Shown piece by piece: positions 50,400 through 62,329 of a DNA stretch of 64,000 bases (positions within the stretch are counted from its first letter, which is position 1; each line of letters begins with the position of its first letter). Both the position numbers and the translations under genes were made by a program. The stretch is from Cristatella mucedo. Taxonomy: Eukaryota; Bryozoa; Phylactolaemata; Cristatellidae. The notes beneath the pieces were generated by a model. That model was not told where the DNA came from and ran no database searches. It saw only the letters and a program-made list of their open reading frames with translations. Location of the stretch: contig WPIO01000168.1 in the NCBI GenBank assembly GCA_009760855.2, positions 55,001 through 119,000 on the forward strand, read 5' to 3'.

Positions 50400-53310
50400 T
50401 ACCCTGTCAAGAAAGCGACACTACACCAAGAAACCTTGAGCAACTACCGCCTAGTCTAGTTTTCTTATTAAGTACACTAGAACGAGTCGTGGCAGACCAG
50501 CTGAACTCATATATTGAAACTTCCAACGTGGCTAGTTAGTTCCAGTCTGGATTTAGAGCTAATCATTCTTCAGAATTAGCATTGCTTAGGGTGAACAAAG
50601 GCCCTACTTAGGAATGCAGACATGGGTCGATTATCCCTGCTTGCTTTTTACTCGATCTTTCTGCAGCTTTAGATACTATCGATCACCAAGTCCTTCAACG
50701 CCTCTCATATAGCCTGGTCATTACTGACACTGCACTGCAAGCTTCGGGTTCCAACTCAATGGGAGTCCCCAGAGTATTGATGTGAATGGACCAAGATCAT
50801 TCAAAGAGCCTTTGAAGCAATATGGGAAACCTCAGAGCTCCATGCTTTGTCCCGTTCATTTCATGGTTTATACTCTTCTTCTTGCCGATATAACTTCAAG
50901 CACAATCTAGGCCTTCACTTGAATGTGGACGAAACTCAGTTGTACCTTTGCTTTGAAAATTCTCAGCCTCCCAACATTTCGATTTCTTTCAGCTCCCTTG
51001 CTGTGTGTATTGGTGACGTCTGCACATGAATGACCGAAAATTTTCATAAAAGGAATGAGCATAAAATCAAAGCAGTAATTCAAAGCTGCACGTGTGATTT
51101 AGTAACTAAAAAAACTAATGCACAGAATCGTCTTTTCCGGCATATCTTCAATTGAACTTGCACGAAATCTATCTGTAATGTTCCAAAGTGACCTTTCGTT
51201 TGAAGACCACATCAGCACTACAATGAAGTCCACCTAGTTTCACCTACATAACATTGCTAAAATGTGGCATTCTTTAGACAGGGATACCACATCTAAATAT
51301 TTCCGTGCATTTAGACATCCTGTTCTCACTTCTGTAATTTACTGGTAGCTGGTCAACGGGCCTGTGCAGTCGCGTGCTAATAGTAGGTGCAAAACTTTAC
51401 GAACTAAAGACAAGGTTTAGCTATGTTCTTCCACAGACTTGAAATTATTCTCGACTTGCTTCACGACATTTCCTGATTATAATAATAATAATAATAATAA
51501 TATTGCACTTGATAAAGCGCCCTCAGAGAACTTAATCTCTTTCTAGGCGCTTTACATTTGCTGCAAAGTGATACGCAATAGAATAGTAAGTAAAATCATG
51601 CTTGAAAAACAAACAAAATGAATAACATGGTTAGGGGTTACATGCACTGGGTCAGCATGCAAATGTGGTTAGTAGCAGCATGAATAGTGTCAGCACGCAT
51701 AAGCACATCGAGGACGAATCACAAGGACCCACTAAATGCTGTCCTAAATAGGTATGTTTTTAAGTTTCTTTTAAATGTGGTCAGGTCAGGGGATGTTCTG
51801 ATGCAGGTCGGGAGGGAGTTCCAGGCTGTGGGAGCATACGAGCTAAATGCACGGTCTCCAAAGGATTTAAGGTTTGTACGAGGTATTTCTAGACTGTTGG
51901 ATTCCGAAAAGCGAGTGGTACGATGCTTTGCCTGATGCGGTAGTATATCTGAAAGATAGGCTGGAGCCATAGAATGAAGAGACCTAAAAGTGAGCGACAA
52001 AACCTTGAAGTCAATCCGTTGCTTGACTGGTAACCAGTGCAGGTCGGCGAGAAGTGGAGTAATGTGGCAACTGCGACGCTCACGACAGACAAGCCTAGCT
52101 GCAGAGTTTTGCACCAGCTGCAATCGCCTGATCGCACATGCTGGTAGGCCAGTAAGCAGTGAGTTGCAGAAGTCGAGACGAGATGTCACGAATGCATGGA
52201 CCAACTTGGACGTGGTATCCTTATCTAAACAAGCCCTAATTTTAGCAATGTTATGAAGCTGAAAATAGGCTGATTTGACTGTGGAGCTGATGTGGTCGTC
52301 TAACGAGAGGTCGCTTTGGAATATGACACCTAGATTTCGAGCTGATGCAACTGGAGATATGCTGGCAGAGCCAATTTTGAAAGTCAGCCTTTCCAATTTC
52401 TGAATAACACTAGGTTTGCCCATAACTAGTAAGTTAGTTTTATCATCGTTTAGTTTTAGAAAATTTGCTGCCATCCATGATCGGATGTCATCAATGCATG
52501 CAGCAAGTGAGTTGAGAGAATTTGAGGTGCTCGAAGGCTGGGAGGGATCAAAGCAAAGGTACAACTGAGTGTCATCCGCATAGAAGTGAAAGCCTAGATT
52601 GTGCTTGGCAATCACATCAGCGAGAGGGAGAGTATAAACGGTGAAAAGGACCGGACCTAGCACAGAGCCCTGAGGTACTCCATATTTTAGAGGTACTTCA
52701 GATGATCTTTGTCCTTTCACGTCAACACTCTGGAGTCTCCCACTGAGATAGGACCTGAACCACTGCAGAGCAGTGCCAGTGATGCCCAGGCGAGATGAGA
52801 GGCGCTCTAGAAGTACTTTGTGATCGATGGTATCAAAAGCTGCCGAAAGATCGAGCAAAACAAGAAGAGACACTCTACCCATGTCTGCATTCCTAAGTAG
52901 GTCGTTGTATACCCGAAGCAATGCTGACTCTGTGGAGTGATTAGCTCTAAAGCCAGACTGGAACTTACTAGCAAGGTGTGAGGTTTCGATATACGAGTTT
53001 AGCTGGTCTGCCACGACCCGTTCCAGTATGTACTATTTACAAAGAAACTGGAATTGCGCCTATTTACCAAAGCATTAAGTGAGTCCCTGTTATTCAACCT
53101 TCATGTGCTTATACTTGGCGACAGTGTGCAGGCCGCCACTAACCATACTTGCATGTTGAAACTGTGCATGTCATCCTAACGGAATTATTCTTGCAGCCTA
53201 TCGATCATGCTACCACTAACCGTTCGATCGTGTTTCCTTTTTAGTAAATTCAAAGAGCCTATGAAGAGATTGAGTGCATTGAGGCAGCTTAATCAAGTGT
53301 AATGATATCA
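50400..53310 (+). mobile_element. LINE-A (duplicon unit 3), split by a younger LINE-A
   Basis: Plus-strand LINE-A with RT from ERVVADQLNSYIETSNVAS to the thumb region (50400-51478), many stops, then a nested minus-strand LINE-A, then 3' UTR and tail (53029-53310). The C-terminal part matches the unit 1 subfamily ('acctatttaccaaagcatt'). Confidence 0.75.
51479..53028 (-). mobile_element. LINE-A, best-preserved copy (431-codon RT frame)
   Basis: Reversed (TAA)n tail at 51479-51504, stem-loop and 240-bp 3' UTR, then a single frame 53014-51719. Domain order: RT fingers (MADQLNSYIETSHLASKFQS), palm A (LLVLLDLSAAFDTIDHKVL), palm B ([12 protein letters not shown]), palm C (FHFYADDTQLYLCFDPSQ), then thumb and the C-terminal AWNSLPT segment ending FSGSL. 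Both YADD aspartates are kept. Endonuclease and N-terminal RT are missing, so it is a 5'-truncated insertion and cannot move itself. The [13 protein letters not shown] and YADDTQLY motifs place it in the CR1/L2 superfamily. The open frame marks it as among the youngest copies here. Confidence 0.9.
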
Positions 53311-53334
53311 CTACTATTAGTGTATTAGTGTATT

Positions 53335-53510
53335 ATTGTAGTACGTGTAGTACATCTAGTACGTGTAGTACGTGTAGTACGTGTTGTACGTGTAGTACGT
53401 GTAGTATCTTTAGTGCATAAGTGTATTATTGTAGTACGTTGCATTATTGTATTGTAGTGTGTATTAGTGTACAATTAGTGTATTAGTGTATTATTATATA
53501 CTATCATTAC
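53335..53510. repeat. GTAGTACGT minisatellite and GTATTA-rich tract
   Basis: About seven units of gtagtacgt or close variants at 53335-53406, then gtattagt/gtattatt repeats to 53510. It sits between two LINE-A tails and probably grew from an ATT-type tail. Confidence 0.85.
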
Positions 53511-53531
53511 TATTAGTTATCATTATTACCC

Positions 53532-53822
53532 ACATTTAAAAGGAACTTAAAAACACGCCTATTTAGGACAGCATTTAGTGGGTCCCTGTGATTCGTCCTT
53601 CATGTGCTTGTGCTTGGTGACCCTGTGCATGCTGCCACTAATTACATTTGCATGCTGACCCCTGTGCATGTCACCCCTAACCATATCATTCATTTTGTTT
53701 GTTTTTCAAGCATGATTTTACTTACCATTCAATTGCCTTTTCCTTTGCAGCAAATGTAAAGCGCCTAGAAAGAGATAAAGTTCTCTGGGGTGCTTTATTA
53801 AATGCATTATTATTATTATTAA
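53532..53822 (+). mobile_element. LINE-A 3' UTR and tail
   Basis: Starts 'acatttaaaaggaactt', with clean 3' UTR landmarks, stem-loop and (ATT)n. A severely 5'-truncated insertion. Confidence 0.8.
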
Positions 53823-53867
53823 ATGAGCAAATTAAAGGGTACGCCTATGTCTAAATATCCCTATTAT

Positions 53868-55390
53868 TATAGTGAGCTGTAATCTACGGCAGCGGTCTAT
53901 ATTCTACCCCAATCTGGTTTAAACTGATTAGAATTGGTAGTTCGATGTTCTAATCGTCAAGCCACATAATTTTAACTGTGTGTGCAGATATTGTCACCAT
54001 AATTTGAGCGTACCATCTTAGGACATGAATGGCAATTCACGGTAAGTGCTCGGCTTCGATTCCAATCCGTTTTAATTTGATCAGGAAGTGGCTGCTTCAA
54101 GTGTCAATCAGCGACACGTATTAGTACTGTGTCCTTACATGTTCTCCTACATGTGTACAACTCTAAGCACTCAATCAAAGATGGTCGATGAAAAGTTGTC
54201 GTGTCCAAAGAATTTCGTCTAGATCTCCCTGCATGCGTCATAAAATGCCGGAAACCAGGTCGCAAACGAAACAAGTGTTCCAAGAGGTCAAGTCGCAACA
54301 GCAGAAATTATAAATATCAAATAGAGCCTAGAGGAATACTTTCCATGGCAAAGTAAATGGTTGAATGAGTGTGCCAGCCAGTATTAGGATGCTCTAGCTA
54401 TAAATGGAGACTTAGATGTGAGGATACGAGTATTGCCTGTAGCGGGCAAAAAACTGGTAATGACTGCTCGTTCAGGTAATCTTCTAATTTTGTCGGCTCC
54501 AGTGATTCTAAGGAGGCATAACTACTACGAAACGCAGTTAATTCTAGTAACTCTTTAGAACAGTTAAAATTAAATCTCATTCCGAGTTTTGCAAGAGTGA
54601 AACGTTTCATTATTATACTTGCTTGCACTTCACGAAGACCCAGTGCGTTTCACTTGTAATCATGTAATTCTTGACTACATTGAACGTGCAATGGCTTACC
54701 GCCTGCTCATGCTCCCTTGCCACCATATGTTAAGTGTGTCGAAAGAGATTTAGTTATCGGATGCTGCTTTGCAATCACATGATTGTTGCTATTATCATTA
54801 TTACAATATGGATGATACAGCAGGCAAATATAAGCCGACTCGGTCACAGGCTTACAGCTGCTCTAGTCCAGTGCTTGTACTCACCACTAAGGGCAGGAAG
54901 TGTTTGCCAGAGAGCGACGGAGGTAAGGCTCATGCCTGATACCATAGTCCGGTCCCAAGTCAGAGAGTGATTACCCGGTTTGTATTTATGCATCCAGTGG
55001 CTTGTCGGCTGTGATTTTTACCGAGGATACCCTATTAATGTGCTTGGTTCCAATCGATGTTTGTCAGTCATGACTCATTGTCCATAATCTCCCGGCATTA
55101 CTAAATGCTTTAAAACATGCCTGGACATTTGATCGGTCGGAGACTCATTGTGCCCGAGTCTTCTTCAACGGACCACCGTCTGCAGGTAGAGTCAGAGAAG
55201 CTTTATCGCTTGACTTCTGCATCGATCGCATCAACCGCCGGTTGCTGCATTTGAAAAAATGGATTAATTTGCTTCCGGTGTTGCTGTAGGCAGAGAAAGA
55301 AGGTAGAAAAAAAAGAGAAAGACTGATGAGTCGAAACAGGAATCCGGAACGGAACCGGTTATGCATGAGGTACTGCACATGGCAGTAGCG
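53868..55390 (+). repeat. Repeat-C, copy 3
   Basis: Matches copies 1 and 2 from 'gtgagctgtaatctacggca'. The basic frame reads EFRLDLPACVIKCRKPGRKR. The second frame reads MDDTAGKYKPTRSQAYSCSS. Differences between copies in these frames are often conservative. Like copy 2 it carries the empty LTR-element site (near 54500). Confidence 0.7.
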
Positions 55391-55972
55391 AAGCTCATTA
55401 TGACGTAACGCAGGGATATGAGGGATTCTCTATTTATTACTAACACAGGATGGAATAGAAAAGCAGTGAGACTGATTAGAAAAAGTCAGAAGAATTAAAG
55501 GGGTAGAAATTTAAATGGCACCAAAACTATGGACTATTTTCACTACCAAAGTAGGACATTTCGTCTTAGCCAGGTATATCACACTGATAGAGAAAACCCA
55601 GCTGGCCAAGGGCTTGTGTTGCTTTAATTAGGAAGGCATGCTGCGACTATAATATATTTAATTACAAACAATGACTCGTGTGTCTGAAGCCAAGCAGGAT
55701 TATTATGGCAACTCTAATAAACAGGATACTGCTGAGGAAGAGTTCAATTAATCGCTTGTTTACTGTACCACGCTGCTAATTTAGAATGAACGAGAATGTA
55801 CATGCATTAAACCATTTATTTATTATCAGCAGCCAGCTTTCCCACAACAGTACATACAACTAGTATCCTTAAAAATACAAGTGCACGAGTGTAGCAAATA
55901 AACCATGTAAGACTAAACCCTATATATAATATATCTATATATATTAAACTATTCAAACATTGCTACTTATTA

Positions 55973-57341
55973 TCAGGTGGAGCTGCTGACTGGGTAGACG
56001 GTCACTTTACATGGAATGCTATTTTCATCTCTGCTAATGACCGCTAGGACGCTCTGCTTTCCTTTAGCCAGCGACAGAGCATACAGTCCTTCTCCTGCAT
56101 GGCTGCCACATGCTAAGACTTGCTTCACGTGCTGACGGTCATCGATTCTAATTGCCGTCACGACGTCGTTGCGAGACACAGCCAGGTAGAGAACACGTCC
56201 AAATGGCTGAAGGCAGACGTCCATGACCTTGCTGCTTGGCTCGTGTCGCCAGAGCCTGTCGCCAGAGTGACTGTAGCCGTCCACCACATACTCTTCTCTC
56301 CCGTCGCTGAGCTTGACTAGGCTGTCGCTGGCTGTAGCGACTATTTGAGCCGTTACTGCAACGCTGCATATGTTGTACTCCAGCTTACGTCGGTACAGCT
56401 CTGTACCACCGCAGAGTTTCACGAGCACCAGCTGAGGGCCAGGCCGCCAGCTGTTAGTTTCACTGTTTAGCCTATCCTCACATGCAGCTAGGAGGTCACC
56501 GTTGACGGACAGTCGCCTCGCAGGTGACTGCAGCGGCACAGCGACACGCTTGTCTTTGAGCACGGTCGCAGGCAGAGCAGCGTCGCAGCAGCACGACGAG
56601 CTTTGAAGCAAGCAAGCCAACAGCCGCTCGACCGTCGTCCAGCACGTCCACTGTGCGGACCCACTCGTCTCCTCCTCCTTCCGGTCTCGTTGGCCTCCAG
56701 CAGTGCAGCTCCTTCCCGCTCGTGTCACACTCCTTCAGTCCGTCCTGCAGGGCAGCCACTAGCAGAGTGCCTTCATCTGTGACAGCCACGTCCCAGCAGC
56801 AGTGAGGGTACTGCCAGCTGCCAGACGCTAAGCCAAACGACAGTGGAAAAGTGGAGTTTGCTGAGCTACAAAATACGACAAAGTCTACTAAGACAAAGTA
56901 CTAAAAGGTATATTATTTCAAGTACAAAATAAGTTGGTAAGACTCTCTAAACGGCTAGACTAGAAGATGAAGTATAAAGTAAAAGAAAAAATGGCTAAGC
57001 GACTAAAGAGACTAGAAGATAAGAATCTCTAAACGTCTTACAGATTCACGAATTCTAGATTCACAAAACTCTAGATTTTACACTTGTGGAGCCAAGAACT
57101 AGCGACTAGCTAAGCAATTTATAGGTAAATTAGTAAGTAGCAATTAGTAGCTAAAGCACGAGTTAAAATTGGACAAAAAGCTCAAGGAAAGACCAGAAAG
57201 TAAAAAAAAGTGTAAGACTGAGTGATACGCGTAGATTTATCGCGACGAACTACATTTCGACAGACACATGAGTAATTCAAATGTTTCGTAGGCATGCAAG
57301 TAGATTCAAGGTACAAAATGAAGCTAGCCTTACCTTGGCAT
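55973..57341 (-). pseudogene. Beta-propeller-like protein, duplicate copy with frameshift
   Basis: Paralogue of the 46.1-47.6 kb gene. Exon 1 coding part is 57334-57341 (ATGCCAAG) with donor gtaagg. Exon 2 is 56865 down to 55973. Relative to the intact copy, about five bases are missing near 56556-56575 and three are gained near 56535. The first third (to VVLLRRCSACDRA) and the remainder (from VLKDKRVAVPLQ) are therefore in different frames. Splice sites, the blade motifs on both sides and the stop are otherwise kept. It may be a young pseudogene, or an assembly error may have broken an intact gene. Confidence 0.7.
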
Positions 57342-57501
57342 GAACGTCGTTCAAGTCCACGTACAAACACAAATTACCACAGCAGTAACAGTTTCCTAGT
57401 ACCGCAGCAAAAGTATGACTCCACTATGACTCCACAGCGGAATGGTGAGTCAATCAGCTACAGACTGCCGTCTTCCGTAACTGCCTCGGTCCAGGAGTGG
57501 T

Positions 57502-57516
57502 CACGTGACTTCCGGT
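57502..57516 (-). promoter_or_regulatory. E-box plus ETS-type site, promoter of duplicate gene
   Basis: CACGTG at 57502-57507 and ACTTCCGGT at 57508-57516 on the plus strand, followed by a second inverted ETS core (ccggaag, 57519-57525). Same arrangement as the intact copy, about 160 bp upstream of the ATG. Confidence 0.55.
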
Positions 57517-57647
57517 TGCCGGAAGCCAACGGAGCAGGCAGTATTACCCAATAAGCAAACAGCAATACATTTAGTACATTTAGAACCATGCGTGTACTGG
57601 TGACCGAAATTCCAAGCAAACATTGTTATTGCTTTATAAAATTCGTT

Positions 57648-57958
57648 GGCTCCAGCCTACTTATCTTATCTACTTCCCCATGAGGCATGGCATCGTACCA
57701 CCAATAGGTTAAAAATGCACCTTTTATGACAGCATTTAGCGGATTCCTGTGATTCACCCTTTGAGTGCTTATGCATGCTGACACTCGACATGCTGCCACT
57801 AACCATACTAGCATGCTGATCCTGTGCATGTTACCCCTAACCTTGTTATTCTTGTAGTTTATTCAGCATGCTGCAAATAATCATTTGATGGTGCTTCATT
57901 TGCATCATGTGTCAAACTCCTCGAAACAGATCGAGCTCTCCAAGGGCGCTTTATCCTA
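57648..57958 (+). mobile_element. LINE-A, deleted copy
   Basis: Short C-terminal piece ('ggctccagcctacttatctt') joined by deletion to the end of the coding region, then 3' UTR and a worn stem-loop. Confidence 0.7.
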
Positions 57959-58029
57959 CTAGTTTATGTGACACTTACGTGGTTATACGGGTTATAGGGT
58001 CTACGAGACTAGTTGTATCCTTTGAATGG

Positions 58030-58236
58030 GTGATGCATGTTAGGATGGGATATCGTGGCCTCACTGAATGTAAGCATTGAACTTGAAAACAGACATGGAA
58101 CTGTGTCAACATCTATGGAGGGACACGAGTTAAGAAATGATGCTGCTACCTCAGAGACACATTCTCTTAACTTTCCTGAATCAGTGGCAAAGAAGCAAGA
58201 GAAGCGATCAGCTGGATTTCTCAATGGTCACAAGGT
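58030..58236 (+). CDS. Possible coding exon, unknown protein
   Basis: The plus frame reads MLGWDIVASLNVSIELENRH and on to SLNFPESVAKKQEKRSAGFL and NGHK, followed exactly by a good donor (cacaag|gtaagg at 58237). The composition is protein-like and differs from the LINEs. No second exon was found and no family recognised. Could be the first coding exon of a gene whose other exons I missed, or chance. Confidence 0.3.
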
Positions 58237-58239
58237 AAG

Positions 58240-58576
58240 GAGGTAATGTGGGAGTGGTTAAGACGATAATTGATGGTAGACCTAAGCAATTTTGGAACCT
58301 GCATATGTGATTCAACGAATTTTCTTTAAGCTAGACTTAGCTTTCTCTAGTATAGATTTTTACGATCTACGATAGTCCTCAGATCCCTGTCAATAATCAG
58401 TAGGCTCTAATTTTTTCTATGCTGTCTCAAAAACTTTAGCTTAGTTAACCTGGCTTGTTTATCATCCGTGTCAAACCATATAGTTCGTCAGCACGAGGAC
58501 GGACAGTGAACTAACCCAGAGCAAGAACTTGTCAAGCATGTCAGCTAGAGTCTTGATGCAGCATTCAACCTGTTTT
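58240..58576. other. No gene seen
   Basis: Unassigned AT-rich sequence; would be intron if the preceding exon is real. Confidence 0.35.
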
Positions 58577-58665
58577 GAATAATAATAATAACAATAGTAA
58601 TGCCCCTGTTAAAGCGCCCTCAGAAAAATAAATCTCTTTCTAGGCGCTTTACATTTGCGGTATAG
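58577..58665 (-). mobile_element. LINE-A tail
   Basis: TAA-rich start, 'gttaaagcgccctcagaaaa', 'tctctttctaggcgcttta', then unrelated sequence. Confidence 0.7.
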
Positions 58666-58944
58666 GAAAAAGGTTGGAAGGCGAATTGAGTAGCTGTGGC
58701 CAAGAAAATATTCTCTAGAATGGATAGCATCGATACCACCAGTCTTAGGCTTTCGCGATTCACATATGACCTGTGATGTGGAGGACGGCACACCGTGTAG
58801 ACTGACTGAGATCCAAGAGTGGTCAGATCGGTGGAATTTTGTTGTGAGTGCTTAAGTTGGCATTCAGTTTAAAAGGAATATGCGGCCAGATGTGTGAGCC
58901 TTGAAGTGAGTAAAGTGACGTACATGGACCGCAAGAGAGAATGA

Positions 58945-59435
58945 GACATTCAGTAACACAACTTCGTTAAAGAAATCAGATAATTTATCAAAATCAAATT
59001 TCAAATCACACGCAAATTGGATGAATTGATTTATTAGTGAATATCACAATGATGTTAGAATAATCTGCACGAATTTCTACCTTCAGGCAAATGAACTTTT
59101 GTCAGCTCACTAAAAGATTGACTTGCTAGAAAAGATTCGCAAGACTTTTTCGAGGGAACTGCAAATGTTTTTAAATTGAGGGAGGAGCGAGAAAATGTGG
59201 CCACATCTGCCACGTTTGATTGAAGCAGGGGTAAAAAAAAGAGGCCTGCAGCTTTTTTAACGGTTATTGTCTAGCAGTCAATCGATTTCTGAAAGTTCTC
59301 GGTAAATTCGCGAATATTAGAAAATGGCAAAGCCGTTTGAAGTAATTACGGACGTATTGTGGAGGGTTCGTGCAATTTAGCAAGCACTGGAAGGCATGCA
59401 TTAAGCAGGGCTGCAAAGGCTATAGCGGGCCTGAT
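58945..59435 (-). mobile_element. LINE endonuclease fragment, copy 2
   Basis: Paralogue of 35515-36030 with SLNLKTFAVPSKKSCES and CDLKFDFDKLSDFFNEV readable on the minus strand. Matches extend past coding sequence, so both copies probably arose by segmental duplication rather than separate insertions. Confidence 0.65.
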
Positions 59436-59691
59436 GAAGAATATCAATTATCGTGGTAGTTATCTGGCTGATGCATCTAAAAAGCATTTCAACAAGATGT
59501 TTCCCTTGCGCAGCTTTGTATGGTATCGTCATGACTAGCAGTAATTCTCCTGATATCATAGACGTAGCCATTTTAAAATAACTATTATTCATATTCGTCA
59601 CTTTTTTGTTTAACGCACAGGTTCAAACACAAAACTGTGCTGATGAGTGGGTTCAAAATTTAATAGTAATTACTAATAATTCAGTTGTGCT

Positions 59692-60086
59692 TGTCGTCGT
59701 CAGCTTCACAGTTGCCACATCACACGACTTCTCTCCGACTGCACTGGCTTCCAGTCAAGAAAGGCATCGACTTCAAAGTTTAGTAACTTACTTTTCAGTC
59801 CCTTCATTCTTGGACTGTAGCCTAACTATCAGATCTGCTTCCCCATGAGGCATGGCATCGTATCACCAATTTTCGGAATCTAACAGTTTTCCCATACCCC
59901 ATAGACATCTCCAATCATTTGGAGATCGTGCCTTTTAGCTCTTTTGCTCCCAAACCCTAGAACTAACGCCGACCTGTGTCATGATATCTCCTGACTTGAC
60001 CAAATTTAAAAAGATATCAAAAACGCACAAATTTATGACAGAATTTAGTGGATCCCTTTGATTCGTCCTTTGCGTACTTATGCATG
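59692..60086 (+). mobile_element. LINE-A C-terminal and UTR fragment
   Basis: Contains decayed C-terminal sequence ('tgggctccaaagcctg'-like region near 59940) and the start of the 3' UTR. Stops at 'gcatgctgacac' where another LINE-A starts. Confidence 0.65.
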
Positions 60087-61125
60087 CTGACACAAATTCT
60101 CTAAACTCACTAGCTGCATGCATTGACGATATCCGCACATGGATGGCAGCAAGTTTTCTAAAACTTAACGATGATAAAACTAACTTACTAGTTATGGGCA
60201 AACCCAGTGTGATCCAGAGATTGGAAAGGCTGACTCTCAAAATTGGCTCTGCCAGCATATCTTCAGTTGAATCAGCTCGAAATCTAGATGTCATATTCCA
60301 AAGCGACCTCTCGTTAGACGACCATATCAGCTCCACAGTCAAATCCGCCTATTTTCAGCTTCATAACATTGCTAAAATTCGGGCTTGTTTAGATAAAGAT
60401 ACCACGTCCAAGTTGGTCCATGCATTCGTGCCAACCCGTCTCGACTTCTGCAACTCACTGCTTACTGGCCTACCAGCATGTGCGATCAGGCGATTGCAGC
60501 TGGTTCAAAACTCTGCAGCTAGGCTTGTCTGTCGTGAGCGTTGCAATTGCCACATTACTCCACTTCTCGCCGACCTGCACTGGCTACCAGTCAAGCAACG
60601 GATTGACTTCAAGGTTGTGTCGCTCACTTTTAGGTCCCTTCATTCTATGACTCCAGTCTATCTGTCAGATATACTACCCCATCAGGCCAAGCATCGTACC
60701 ACCCGCTTGTCGGAATCCAACAGTCTAGAAATACCTCATACAAACCTTAAATCCTTAGGAGACCGTGCATTTAGTTCATATGCTCCCAAAGCCTGGAACT
60801 CCCTCCCGACCTGCGTCAAAACATCCCCTGACCTGGCCACATTTAAAAGGAACCTAAAACACACCTATTTAGGACAGCATTTAGTGGGTCCCTGTGATTC
60901 GTCTTTGATGTGCTTATGCGTGCTGACACTGTGCATGCTGCCACTAACCACATTTGCATGCTGACCCTGTGCATGTCACCCCTAACCATATTATTCATTT
61001 CGTTTGTTTTTTCAAGTATGATTTTACTTACCATTCAATTGCATTTCACTTTACAGCAAATGTAAAGCCCCTAGAGAGAGATTAAGTTCTCTGAGGGCGC
61101 TTTATCAAGTGAATTATCAAGTTAA
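60087..61125 (+). mobile_element. LINE-A, young 5'-truncated copy
   Basis: Open for about 290 codons from NSLNSLAACIDDIRTWMAAS (just after the YADD box), losing the original C-terminal frame near 60855. 3' UTR and stem-loop at 60870-61115, with a short tail without long ATT repeats. Confidence 0.85.
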
Positions 61126-61699
61126 TTGATTAGGGCTGGTTGGAGGCTGGCAGCTCATGGAGGCACAAGCGTCAGAGGATGCAACGGAAGCAAACTCAGA
61201 GCGAGTACGTCATTCAGGGCTTCTCAGCCCTGCTCAGCAGAAGAGCAGCCAATCGTCGCGAACCACGTGAGCAACTGTAACGTAGCAGCGGAACGATGTC
61301 GCTCTGCTTCACGGAATTCCTGGGGAATGTAAGGATCGTGCACTCATTGCACGATTGTAGCGTCCGTAGTGCGTGAGCGTCTCACACGTCTCACCAATGT
61401 GCAGAGACTGGAAACTTCCGGTTACTAATTTTCAGTTACGACTTCGCCGCTTCAGGAGTCAGCATTCAGTCGCCCACGCCGCCTGGGCGGCATCGATGAA
61501 TTGATTCACTCGCTACACCCACCTAGCTGGTTGTAGGGAGCTGCTGTTAACTGGCATAGACATGCATAGACATCTCTTGGAGAACAGTAGCTCGTTCTTA
61601 GAACGAATGAAGCGAGGGGCGAAAGTCAGTTCGAAAGCTCTCCGTTCGCTCTGTACGACCTGGAGCCTCTCATCGTTCATCATTCGTCATTCCATTTGT
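61126..61699. other. No gene seen; ETS-like site
   Basis: Moderately GC-rich. 'aacttccggttac' near 61409 is an isolated ETS-type motif. Short open frames carry no known domain. May be promoter-like DNA continuous with the block that follows. Confidence 0.35.
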
Positions 61700-62295
61700 T
61701 TGCGCCTCAAATCCTTTGGACACCGTGCCTTTAGTTCGCATGCTCCCAAAGCCGGCAACTTGCAGGGGCTCGTGGGCGCGATGGCGCCGAGACTAGATGA
61801 ACCATGCCCCCTCAAGCGAGTTGCCGCGATGAAAACGAAGACGGCTGTATTGTACCATTTGCAGCAAATGTGAAGCGCCTAGAAAGAGATTGGGTTCTCT
61901 GAGGGCGCTTTATCAAGTGCATTATTATTATTATCATGTGCATGCAATGCGGGCGAGCGTACATGCGTACATACGGTTGTAGCGCTAGCCATCGTGGAAG
62001 CAGCCTCGGAGGAGCGCCAGTAGAGAGAAGAAGAGAGAGGGGATAGCAGAAGAGCGAGGGGATAGCGTCTACACAGGCCCCTGGACCCTGGCAGAAAGTA
62101 GTTCACTGCAGGACTAGCTGGTCCTAAGAGCGCAGGTGACCCGCTACAATTAAATCCAGCTTCGTTAGCCGATCCAGTCCAGCTGCAACGCTTAAGGAGG
62201 CGGTACTCAGCGCGCCCGTTGGCCGTTTGGAGTGGTGAGTCCGGCTGGGGGCGGAACCACATTGTGGGCGTGGCCACGCCCACAACTTCGCAGCC
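61700..62295. repeat. Block-R, copy 2, with LINE-A insertions and a 24-bp palindrome
   Basis: Paralogue of 6120-6580. A LINE-A scrap lies at 61700-61757 ('ctcaaatcctttggacaccg'), and a LINE-A tail at about 61860-61936 is absent from copy 1. A perfect 24-bp palindrome, TTGTGGGCGTGG and its complement, lies at 62262-62285. Copy 1 has an imperfect version at about 6533-6556. Confidence 0.6.
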
Positions 62296-62329
62296 GACTG
62301 ACGTCACATCTGACTTGGGGTGACAGTTA

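Noticed and set aside
53335-53420. CRISPR-like array of short repeats
   Set aside because: Nine-base units without spacers in an animal genome; a minisatellite.
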